64,000 bases of DNA, taken from assembly GCA_007449985.2 (NCBI GenBank), contig VIIQ02000033.1, positions 310,001 to 374,000 of the forward strand. Direction: 5' to 3'. Position 1 is the stretch's first letter. Every line of letters starts with the position of its first letter. The DNA comes from Desmodesmus armatus. Taxonomy: Eukaryota; Chlorophyta; Chlorophyceae; Sphaeropleales; Scenedesmaceae. A program made the translations under genes and the position numbers. Below, piece after piece: positions 48,301-57,709 of the stretch. A model generated the notes under the pieces. The model searched no databases, was not told where the DNA came from, and saw only the letters and a list, made by a program, of their open reading frames with translations.

Positions 48301-51300
48301 CCAGCCACCAAGACACCCAGGCACACTGCTCTAGTAGCATGTGCTGCCAGTGGTGTGGTGTGTGGTTGTGGTTGTGGCTGTGGTTGTGGGGGTTCTGATG
48401 CGGCTTGTGTGCTGTCCTTGCTTGCCGGGGGACCCTAGCTGGTGCTGCCTTGCGGTAGTGCTGGTGGGGTTGACGGTGGTGGGTGTGAGTGGGGGCTATG
48501 CCGCCCTGTGTTGATACCCGAGAGTCTGAACCAACGGTCAAGGGGGGGGTGAAAGATGGTTTGTCGAAGGTGTTGTTGTAGTGATTGCAGTGTTGAATGG
48601 TGCTTTTGAACGTGGTGTTGTGGAGTTTGTAGTGTTGCATAGATTCTGGTTTTTGTCTGGGAACATATGTTGGCTGTGTATGCTCGATGTATTGTCATGT
48701 CACTTCCCCCCCCCCCCCCCCCTCCCCATCCCTCCGTCAGGCTGTCGAGTATGTGGGGTACGCCAAGCCCTCCCCCATCCAGATGGCCTCCATCCCCTGG
48801 GCTTTGAGGGGGAGTGAATAATGCTTTTCGAAAGTTTTGTCGTAGTGTTTGTGCTGTTGAATAGGTTTGAGTGTTTGTCTGGGGTGAGTGTTTGTCTGGG
48901 GACATGTGTTGTCTGTGTATGCTCGATGTATCTCCATGTCACCCCCCCCCCCTCCCCGCCGTCAGGCTGTTGAGTATGTTGGCTACACCAAGCCCTCCCC
49001 CATTCATATCCAGCTCCTTGTGCTGTCCATGTCACGTGTCTTGTCAATGAGCAACACGCTGGCCCCCTCCCCCCCGCCACCCCCCCTGCCCCCCCCCCCC
49101 CCCCGGCCCCCCTCCCCTCCCCCCTGTCAGGCCGTGGAGTATGTGGGGTACGCCAAGCCCTCCCCCATCCAGATGGCCTCCATCCCTTTGCAAGGGGGAT
49201 TGAATGGTTTTGTTTGAAGGTGTTGTCGTAGTGTTTGTGGTGTTGGATCTGAGTGCCTGTCTGGGGTGAGTGTTTGTCTAGATACATGTCACATGTGTTG
49301 GTCCGTGTATGCTGGATGTATCTTCATGTCACCTCCCCCCCCCCCCCCCTCTCCCCCCTCCGTCAGGCCGTGGAGTATGTGGGCTACACCAAGCCCTCCC
49401 CCATCCAGATGGCCTCCATCCCCCTGGGCCTCAAACAGCTTGATGTCATCGGAGTGGCAGAGACAGGTAGCGGCAAGACAGCGGCATTCGTGATCCCCAT
49501 GCTGTGCTACATCATGAGGCAGCCCCCATGACGGAAATCAACTCGGCGGATGGACCGTATGCGGTGGTGCTGGCGCCAACGCGTGAGCTGGCGCAGCAGA
49601 TTGAGGAGGAGACACTCAAGCTGGCCAAGTACACTGATTTCAGGTGAGTGTATGTATGGTCAGGTGCTGCACTTGGGAGGGGTCTGTTTGTTTGCCTCCA
49701 TAGCGTGAGCTGGCACAGCAGATTGAGGAGGAGACACTCAAGCTGGCTAAGTACACCGATTTCAGGTGGGTGTTCGGTCACGGTGCTGCATTGGACTGGG
49801 TTTCATCCTGTGCCCAATCTTTGGAGTGATTCCTGACTTGCTGCTGTGTGTTGGATGGGCTGTTGTGAAAGTTTCAAGGGTGTGTGTATGGGGGTGTTGG
49901 AGGGACTTGTGTGTTTGCGGCCATAGCGTGAGCGGGCACAGCAAATGTGGAGGAGACACTCAAGCTGGCCAAGTACACCGATTTTAGGTGAGTGTCACAG
50001 TCACCGTACGTACCTGACCGTACGGGATGGGCAGGGTTCTGCGGTGGGGAGGAACTTATGTGGTTGCGTTCATAGCGTGACCTGGTGCAGCAGATTGACA
50101 ACCCCAAAAAGCTCGGAAGCGCAAGCTGCTGATTGAGGAAGAGACACTCAAGCTTGCCAACACCAAATTTGCCTCACTGGCAGTGTGCTGCATCGGATTG
50201 GGCTGCACCTAGCGCCCAGCCTGCGAAGTGTTGTGCTGCACAGCACCGGCGTCTTTATGGGCATGCTGTGTCGCATCCTGTGATGTTGTCCCGTGCCGTG
50301 CCCCGTCCTTGTCGGTGGTGGGTGGCCAGTCCTGGCACATTCAAACGCGTGTCCCTTGCTGTATCGTGTGCTTCCTGCTGTGCTGACCCGTGCCGTGCTG
50401 TGTTGTGCTGTGCCGTGTCATGCCCACAGGGTGACATCCGTGGTCGGTGGTCAGTCGATCGAGGAGCAGGGCAGCAAGCTGCGTCGCGGCTGTGAGATCG
50501 TGATTGCCACGCCTGGTCGCCTGCTGGACTGCATTGAGCGGCACTACTGTGTGCTCAACCAGTGCAACTATGTGGTGCTGGATGAAGCTGACCGCATGAT
50601 CGACCTCGGTTTCGAACCACAGGTGCGGCCCGCGATGGCGGTATTCTTGATGTAGTTTGTGAGCCTGCGCTTGCGCGGCGTGAGCACTCCCTTCTTTGCA
50701 CCCTTTGGTGCAAATGGCCTGTCGTCGTCACATCCCTGTATGGGGATATGGGTTTCGAACCACAGGTGCGGCCTGCAGATGACGGGTAGAATGTCCAGAG
50801 GCTTGCATCGCGTCGGGTGACTCGGCAGTGGATGATTCCTCATCACTATCAATGTAATATCAGTACCTTGCTACATTGGAGTCTGTTGAATGTGACGATG
50901 ATGGATTCAAGATTTGAAGCCATCATTGTCACATTCAACAGTTTCCAATGTAGCAAGGTACTGATATCACGATTTTTGAGGCTGGTGACGGAGGGGGTCA
51001 ATTGCACTCTCCTGAAGCAGGGAGGATCATGGTGGTGCTGAATATGCATCTTGCGTCGGTGTTATGCACCTCAGCACTAAGTTTCCCACCCGCCTACCCA
51101 CCCACTCACTATTGCTATTTGTTTTTGTCAGTGTCGCCCACCCACCCACGCTGTCAACCTCCCATTCATTCTCTCACCCAACCAACCATTTGCCCACCCT
51201 CTCTCTCACTCACTCACCCACCCACCCATCCCCCCCCCCTCTTTGCCCCCACAAGTTCAGGCTGTGCCGCATGCCATGCCCAGCAGCACCCTTATGCCTG

Positions 51301-53742
51301 AAAAGACACGGCGCTCCCATCACTTTCTCTCTCTCCCTTTACTTTTCACTCTTTGCAACTTCTCTCCCGGCTCTTTCTTCCAACTGCAGGTCCAGGCTGG
51401 GCCGCATGCCACGCCCAGCAGCACCCTACTGCCTGAAAAGACACTTCCATCACTTTCTCTCCCTCCCTTTCTGTCTCACTCTTTGCAACACTTCTCTCTC
51501 ACACTTTACGAGTCCTCTCTCACTCTTCCCAATTGCAGGTCCAGGCTGTGCTGGATGCCATGCCCACCAGCACCCTGAAGCCTGAAAACACGCATCACTC
51601 CTGAAAACACGCATCACTCCCTTCTCACTCCCTTTCTCCCTCATTTTTGGCATATTCTCTCTCACTCTTCCCATCTGCAGGTCCAGGCCGTGCTGGATGC
51701 CATGCCCAGCAGCTCCCTCAAGCCTGAGGAGGAGGGCACTGAGCTGGATGAGAAGCGCACCTACAGGACTACATACATGTTCAGCGCTACCATGCCCCCA
51801 GCAGTGGAGCGCCTGGCACGCAAGTACCTGCGCAGGTGATTGTTTTGTGTGTGTGTGGGGGGGGGGGGTCCAGAATTTTCAACAAGGGGTTTGTGCAGAG
51901 ACGATGTGCTTGTGTGTGTTGGGGGGGGGGGCGTTCAGTGAGGCGTTATCTGTAAAGCAACAAGGAAGGGTAGAGCCTGCACCATGACATATATACCATG
52001 ATATATAGCGTTCAGCGCCACTCTGCCACCAGCAGTGGGGCAATTGGCACGCAAGTACCTGCGCAGGTGATGACGCATGAAACAGGGGTGGGGAGATGGA
52101 TGTGTTGGCATGGCGGGCAGACAATGGCGGGAAGTGCTGTGGTGGTGTGCTCGTCTTGCATATGACCGTCTTCGTCTTGTGACCTGGCCTGTCAAGCACG
52201 CATCACAACAACATCTTTTGTGTTGTGTCTTGTCGTGTCCTGCAGGCCTGTTGTTGTCAACATTGGTCGTGCTGGCATGGCCACAGAGAGCGTTACGCAG
52301 CGTGTGGTCATGATCAAGGAGAATGAGAAGCCAAGCAGGTGGGTCAGTGGTTGGAATGTTGCCGATTTGTGTGCAATTTTCATATAATATGCAGGCTGCA
52401 ATTTGTTAGGAGACATGGCTGAACCCATGTCACACACACCTGTGACAAGGGTCGGAATACTCTAAGCGTCCATGGCAGGAGCAAAGTTGCCGCAACTTGA
52501 AGCTGCATGCATGCTTGACGATGTTCGCACATCTGCATCTGCGCTCATGGTCGCCCTGATTGAAAGAGCTGCTGAGTAAGTTACAGCTGTACCAGCCTAT
52601 GTCCTCAACAGCCAGGACAGGAGTGGCCGCGGCAAGGTCATGTCGACACAGCTCGCCACTGGTGGCACACAGCTTGCAGCACAGCATGTGCTTTTACCTG
52701 ATGGTGGGGGTCGCTTGCATGGCATCGGCGCCACCTTTCCTGTCCCTGTCAGGCTGACCCAGCAGCTCAATCTGATCCACGAGGAGAAGGTGATTTTGTT
52801 TCTGAAAACCCTATCTTTTTAACAACATGCTGTGCTGTGCCGTGCTGTGCATTGTGCTGTCTTTCAGATTGACTCAGGAGCTCAATCTGATCCACGAGAA
52901 GAAGGTTATCGTGTTTGTCAACACCAAGCGCCAGTGTGACAACGTGTATGCACAGCTGGAGGGGGCGGGCTACTCCTGTACCGTGCTGCACGGAGGACGC
53001 AACCAGGACCAGCGTGAGGTGGGTAGAGCCCCCCCCCCCGGTTTGGTTTGCTTGGCGACCGAGCTAGTGTGGGGCGGAATGCTTGGGATGCGTGGAGGGA
53101 AGGGAGCTGCAGGGGGGAGGGGGCAAGGGGCTAGTGTGGGGCGGACTGCTAGTGTGGGGCGGAAGGCTTGGGATGCGTGGAGGGAAGGGAGCTGCAGGGG
53201 GAGGGGGCAAGGGGCTAGTGTGGGGCGGACTGCTAGTGTGGGGCGGAAGGCTTGGGATGCGTGGAGGGAAGGGAGCTGCAGGGGGAGGGGGCAAGGGGCA
53301 GGGATTGAAAGGTGGGAGGGATCCTCTGCCATCTGCACCAGCGTGAGGTGCGCAGAGCCCTGGTTTTTTGGGGTGAGCAGCACTTGTATCCAAGGGACGG
53401 GGAAAGGGCGGGGAGAGGAGAGGAGGTCCCTACACAAGGACCAGCGTTGGGTGCTGAGAGCCCAGCTTTGCGAGGGTGAGCAGACTTTAGAACAAGGAGG
53501 GGGGAGCGTGGGAGGAGCAGGGAGGTAGGGAGGGCAATGCGACAGGGAGAGGCGGGCAGGCAACTTCTGCACCGTGCTGTACGGAGGACGCAACCAGGAC
53601 CAGCGTTAGGTGCGGGGGGGGGGGGGGGTATCCGTATCGTGTGGTGTTTGCTTGATTACTAGCCAGGCTATTGGACCAGGGAGGGAGGCTGTGCTTGTCT
53701 GGTTGCAAGCTTTGCTGTGTCTTCTTATAACTGTGTGTTGTA

Positions 53743-53776
<34 letters not shown>

Positions 53777-54912
53777 TAACTGTTGCTGCTGCTGCTGCTG
53801 CAGGTGTCTATAAAAGGGTTCAAGGATGACACCTACAACGTGCTCATTGCCACTGATGTTGCTGGTCGTGGTATCGATGTGCCTGACGTGGCTCTGGTGA
53901 TCAACTACGACATGCCTAACAACATCGAAGCATACACACACAGGTGCGTCAGATCTATATGCTTGAAGATGCTCTTGCTAGGATGCAGCTTGCATGCATG
54001 GGGCACTGTGATGTAATGGCACGGTCATGTGACAAACAGGAAGGGTTGTTTTGGTGGGGGGTGGGGGGCACTGGTGATCAACTACGACATGCCCAACAAT
54101 ATTGAGGCATACACACACAGGTGTGTTCAATACAAACCTTGCCAGTTTATCCCACCATACCGCAAGGTGCAGGCTTGAAGCAGCAGACACTGTGTAACAG
54201 TCTGGGGCTGCTGCTGTTACGAGTGTCGAGGGGAAAGTCGGATTGGTAACATTCCGGGGCAGGGACCCTGGTGAGGGTGTGTGTGAGATGGGCGTAAAGT
54301 GGGGAACCAGACGAAACCTTCCCAGCTATAGCACCAAACTTGACCACATACATGTTCCATATCACATCCACTTTCCAGCTGGGTTCATTCAAATCACACC
54401 GCTCATACTGCTCATACGCTCACTCTGTCACCCGCCCGCTATTGCCTTGCGTTGCTGCAGGATTGGTCGTACTGGTCGTGCTGGTCGCAAGGGTACAGCC
54501 ATCACCTTCCTCACAGGACATGACACCGAGGTGGGTAGCATTTGCAATCAATTAGCAGGTGGATCCCTTATGTTGATCTTAGGCTGGTCATGCCTGCAAG
54601 CTCAATTTGGCTGTATCTTCAGACAGTCATCACGTGAGGCCACACACATTACGATGCCATCATATCGCCACCCCCACCAGCCAACCCAGTGCACACTGAA
54701 ACCTATCCCAAACTCCCTCAAATTCAACTTGAAGTTCAAGCCCCAAACCCTGCTGTCACATGTCACACACGCAGGTGTTCTACGACCTGAAGAGGCTGCT
54801 AGAGGAGAGCAAGGCCGCTGTGCCTGCAGAGCTGGCGCGCAGCGAAGCAGCAAAGATGAAGCCAGGCTCCATCAGCCAGAAACGGGACTCCATACAGTAC
54901 GCCAAGAAGTAG
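39315..54912 (+). CDS. PRP28: PRP28/DDX23 spliceosomal DEAD-box RNA helicase (19 exons)
   Basis: U5 snRNP helicase that exchanges U1 for U6 at the 5' splice site. Exons: 39315-39481, 40120-40194, 40772-40997, 41389-41448, 43018-43143, 43611-43721, 43982-44102, 44395-44517, 45008-45081, 45688-45752, 46290-46380, 49367-49643, 50430-50622, 51681-51835, 52246-52338, 52868-53018, 53804-53943, 54461-54530, 54775-54912. About 818 residues, like animal DDX23. The Arg/Ser/Asp-rich N-terminus is followed by the family hallmark [12 protein letters not shown]...[14 protein letters not shown]. Motifs: Q (GYTKPSPIQ), [43 protein letters not shown] and [11 protein letters not shown]. Exons join in phase except in exon 12, where a C-run at 49523-49527 is one base short and creates a false TGA before [18 protein letters not shown]. 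Intron 11 is 3 kb of repeats. Confidence 0.96.
40587..40617 (+). repeat. Echo of PRP28 exon 3 start
   Basis: The acceptor ttcctctag and the first 30 bases of exon 3 (SRSRDRQHD) occur 185 bases upstream of the real exon (40772). Confidence 0.85.
41564..41800 (+). repeat. Echoes of PRP28 exon 4 end
   Basis: The exon-4 end EQEAK plus gtgag donor recurs near 41565-41580 and again at 41771-41797 (agcatgagcaggaagcaaag then gtgagt). Long G-runs lie between them. Confidence 0.8.
41843..42215 (+). repeat. 25-bp minisatellite that repeats a splice acceptor (15 copies)
   Basis: The string cttgcagact recurs every 25 bases from 41856 to 42206, separated by gttc(c/t)gtgggggttt. Each unit contains a pyrimidine stretch plus TTGCAG. 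A C-to-T variant marks units near 41914, 42039 and 42189. It lies in PRP28 intron 4. Because 25 is not divisible by three, every frame reads a repetitive peptide; none is regarded as coding. Confidence 0.95.
42806..42850 (+). repeat. Echo of PRP28 exon 5 start
   Basis: After tcgcag it reads [15 protein letters not shown], almost identical to the start of exon 5 at 43018, then diverges into a C-run. Confidence 0.9.
43215..43922 (+). repeat. Echoes of PRP28 exon 5 and exon 6 ends
   Basis: 43215-43268 repeats the exon-5 end ([17 protein letters not shown]) in altered form with a gtaggt donor. 43857-43922 repeats the exon-6 end ([17 protein letters not shown]) with its gtgggtca donor. Between them lie C- and G-homopolymers (43447-43480). 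Confidence 0.9.
44677..44862 (+). repeat. Two echoes of PRP28 exon 8 end around a telomere-like block
   Basis: The exon end [15 protein letters not shown] plus gt donor recurs at 44677-44727 and 44818-44862. Between the two copies, 44770-44816, are three TTTAGGG units facing an inverted CCTAAACCC block. Confidence 0.9.
45226..45256 (+). repeat. Echo of PRP28 exon 9 end
   Basis: It repeats gcagacaattacggcgctgg and atgagg-gtatgt from the end of exon 9 (45050-45087), downstream of a long G-rich stretch. Confidence 0.8.
46038..46082 (+). repeat. Echo of PRP28 exon 11 start
   Basis: gcaggacttccaacatccc...aagggcaatgccaatac is a decayed copy of the acceptor and first 40 bases of exon 11 (46290), about 250 bases upstream. 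Confidence 0.75.
47161..48580 (+). repeat. Tandem repeat of about 517 bp in PRP28 intron 11
   Basis: accaaagcttgatcttatc begins units at 47161, 47679 and 48194 (spacings 518 and 515). The first two units are almost identical. The third has about 100 different bases inserted and then resumes (gctgtccttgcttgccggggg...) to about 48580. Each unit has a long C-run near its end. No coding sequence is seen. Confidence 0.9.
48741..49193 (+). repeat. Three echoes of PRP28 exon 12 start
   Basis: Copies at 48741-48802, 48965-49003 and 49131-49193 read [19 protein letters not shown] (the middle one [12 protein letters not shown] only), each after a C-rich tract and gtcag. The real exon starts at 49367. 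Spacing is 166-236 bases, and the intervening sequence (tgtttgtctgggg, cgatgtat) is also shared. Confidence 0.95.
49700..50160 (+). repeat. Echoes of PRP28 exon 12 end
   Basis: The segment [20 protein letters not shown] plus gtgagtg donor recurs at about 49705-49766 (nearly intact), 49926-49990 and, more broken, 50076-50160. Confidence 0.9.
50748..50782 (+). repeat. Echo of PRP28 exon 13 end
   Basis: gggtttcgaaccacag followed by gtgcggcc copies the last bases and donor of exon 13 (50608-50630). Confidence 0.85.
50854..50970 (+). ncRNA. Near-perfect intronic foldback, candidate microRNA precursor
   Basis: Arms 50854-50904 and 50920-50970 are 51 bases each with 47 exact matches. As RNA (plus strand) two of the four differences become G-U pairs, leaving one A-C and one U-U. 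The 15-base centre (50905-50919) can pair further, TTCAA with TTGAA. It lies in PRP28 intron 13, on the sense strand of the host gene. Long, almost perfect hairpins in introns are typical of microRNA precursors in Chlamydomonas. A foldback transposon remnant is the main alternative. No mature strand can be assigned from sequence. Confidence 0.45.
51261..51600 (+). repeat. Three echoes of PRP28 exon 14 start
   Basis: Copies begin at 51261, 51390 and 51539 after cag acceptors with long CT-rich tracts, and read as altered forms of [16 protein letters not shown]. The real exon starts at 51681. Spacing is 129-149 bases. Confidence 0.9.
52009..52069 (+). repeat. Echo of PRP28 exon 14 end
   Basis: It repeats [18 protein letters not shown] and the gtgatg donor, a diverged copy of 51779-51840. 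Confidence 0.9.
52753..52795 (+). repeat. Echo of PRP28 exon 16 start
   Basis: After gtcag it reads [14 protein letters not shown] in the exon-16 phase, 115 bases before the complete exon (52868). Confidence 0.9.
53061..53300. repeat. 84-85-bp tandem repeat in PRP28 intron 16
   Basis: gcttgggatgcgtggaggg occurs at 53081, 53166 and 53250, within units rich in G (ggggcggactgctagtgtg). Three copies, nearly identical. Confidence 0.9.
53320..53612 (+). repeat. Three echoes of PRP28 exon 16 end
   Basis: Fragments of the exon end (…NQDQRE plus gtg donor) recur near 53335-53352, 53425-53440 and 53553-53612. The last is the longest ([13 protein letters not shown]). Confidence 0.8.
54072..54124 (+). 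repeat. Echo of PRP28 exon 17 end
   Basis: It repeats [17 protein letters not shown] and the gtgtgt donor, 177 bases after the real exon end, after a G-run. Confidence 0.9.
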
Positions 54913-55945
54913 CAGCAGCAGTCCATCGCTGCTGTCCAGTACGTCAGCTGGTTGAGTTGGTGCACGCTGGCGGCTGGTTTGGAATGGCTGCAGGTGTACT
55001 CGGACCCTGTGTATTGGGTGGGGGCCCTGCTTGCCCGTGTCATGAGCAGAACTGTGCCGCAGGGCATGTCAGTGCCGCCAGTGCAGGTTATTGCGTGACA
55101 CCGATATTGCTGTGCCTGTTCTCTTCAGGGTGTTGGCAGCAGTGGTGTGTGTACGCATCGTCTGTGCTAGAAAGCAACAGCAGCGGCTGCCATGCATCAA
55201 TCTTGAAGTGCAGTACAGTACAGTATTTGGGGACAGAGTCCCAACCTCGGCGCTACCCAGCGAGCCTCGGGCTCATGAGGGTGCCCAGAGGGCCTTACTT
55301 GCGTAACCCAGTGTCTGAGGTCAGGTACTGACACTCCTCCTGGTGCAGCATCCAGGAATGCTGTGGGGTGTCTGTGGTCCAACTGCAGTTCAGGGCGCCA
55401 CAAGCTGTTATGGTCCCTGTTTGCAGCAACCTTTTGGGGGCAGCAGCAGCAGCAGGATTGGTGCCTGGCATGTCATGAGTGTCAAGCATGGATTCGCCTG
55501 CGCGTCCAGCAGCAGCTACCAATGCTGCGTGTTCGCAGAGTGCTAGTTGCTACCAATGCCGTAGGCTTGATAATGAGTGACTCCTGATGCTGTTTGAACA
55601 GGCACCAGCAGTGTGCCGGTTGTTTGCTGGCAAGCTACAGCCCAGCATCGGGCACAGTGTCTTAGTCATCCTTGGTGGGATATGTGTTGGCCTGGTGGCC
55701 CCAAGGTGTGCTGGTGGTGTGTTTTGTCCCAAGTTCAGTCATGAGGTTGGCTGCAGTTGGTCGGCTACACTGTGGGTTGTGTACCTGCAGCATTCCTTTG
55801 TGAATTGCTCTTGCTGGGGACTGTTGGCCTGTGTCATTATCCCTCCCCTGTACACACGTGTGAGGCAAAGGGAGCCCAGCGTGCTCCGGCTGTGCTTGTG
55901 AAAGCTGACTTGTTTGTCAGCTCCTGTGCACGCATTTTTTGAGCA

Positions 55946-55950
55946 TGTAA
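55946..55950 (+). terminator. Candidate TGTAA polyadenylation signal of PRP28
   Basis: TGTAA lies 1,034 bases after the PRP28 stop. No earlier TGTAA was noticed, so a long 3' untranslated region is likely. Confidence 0.35.
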
Positions 55951-57709
55951 AAGGAACTCACCATTCAACATTATGCTTGTGCAGCCACACGATGATGTCA
56001 CACAAGGATGTCACTCAAATGTACAGCGGGACAAGTTCCCCTTGCATGGCATGATAACATCTTTTATCACCCCTGCTGCTCGAAATGACATCCCAAAGAC
56101 AGCAAAGCACGGTCATATTGTATCACAATACATTTGAAAGACAACACCAAAACCCTAAACCCTCAAATATCACACAACTCATGCGACTTTGGGTGGATTC
56201 CCTCAAGTGGCACGCAACAGTCCCAACACACTGAAATTGCAGCATAGTAACAAGGGCTACAGCCATTCAAAACCACCATCAGGTGCCATGCGACGAGCTC
56301 CAACTGCAATGTTGCACCAACACCGCATACTTTACAATCGATGGTGCACCACTATACAGTGCCAGGCAGCGATGTAAGGCAAGCTAACATCAGTCCATGA
56401 CACAACATCACTGCCTCTGTGCATGCTGCGCAGTGATTCCCGCCTCCAAGATGGTAGCAGAGGGACCCAACCTGCAGTGTGTTGGGCATGGATGTGGATA
56501 GGATGCAACTTCAAGAGTTGCTCTTATGTACATACAGGAAGCATGGCTGCCAACCCTCTATGCAATGCAGCAGGCCCACAAGCATCAACTACTGCCCTGC
56601 CCCCCCCCCCCCACACACACACGCGCACTGTGTTTTGTGAACCTACAGGGGCACAACAGGTCAAACTTGTACAACCCAACCACGGGACAGACAAGCCCAA
56701 ACCAGGGTCCAACCCAAAAGCTTGGTGACAGTCTGGCAACGTGTCACAAGAGCGAGTGCGCGTGAATGGGACAAACCACATTGGGGGACATGGGCGCACA
56801 CTAGGTGCAGGTTGTACATGTGACATGTAAGGCAAGTGCATCTTGCGGCTGTACAGGTGCCACTGTGGCCCACGGTGGGCAGCAGTGTACGTACACAATT
56901 GAGTGCAGCGCCCCAAAAACTACTCAAACCTGTCCCTGAGGTATCCTCCTGCAAACACGACACACAATACCCGACGCATCGCATGCACTCTCTTTTGCGT
57001 ACACATCCAAACTTCGCAACAGGCACAGCAAAAGGACAGGAAGGGTGTCCAGCTGACGTCGTACAGTGGCAGAAGCTCACAAAAGCAACACACACCAGGT
57101 AGTAGTACCACAAGCTTATAAAAGGTGTACTGCGGAATTGGAAAAGTACACATGGTGGGATATACACCAAGTACGTAACTTGCAAAGCCAACCACTGTCA
57201 AGCTCAGTGCAGCCATAGCTGCTGTCACTTCCAGTCATAACAATACACAGACAAGGCTGCCAGCAGCAGCAGCCGCGATGCACCACACACCTGCCGTGCA
57301 GCAGTATACGACTGCACAGCAGTACGCCTATCAGGCAACACCGTACCACAACACAACACGGCAAAGGCAAGGCAACTGAGCCTGCACGCCCAGCTTTCAA
57401 CAGGGCTGCATGTCACACATTGTCCTAGCATGTACAGGTCCGAGCAGGAGTCCTGCTCCAACTGTCAGCCAACAGGATGAAGACACCGTAGCCAACATCA
57501 GAAACAGAACCAGCTCGCCCACTGGCCAAGCCACCGAGGAAAGACAAGACCTGCTGCCATACCTTTGCAAGCCAAGGCAACTCAACAACACACCGCACAG
57601 TAGCGTGCGCAGCCGTTACTGCACATGGGCACCAGCAACATTCACATATCCTGGACCTGTAAGTAGAGTGACATCAACTGTAGGGTGACCTCAAATGTGT
57701 CCCCCACCC
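55951..57709. other. Convergent spacer between PRP28 and the Cys-repeat gene
   Basis: No gene is supported on either strand. It should hold the 3' untranslated region of the minus-strand Cys-repeat gene. A short C-run and (CA)n lie at about 56606-56625. Confidence 0.5.
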
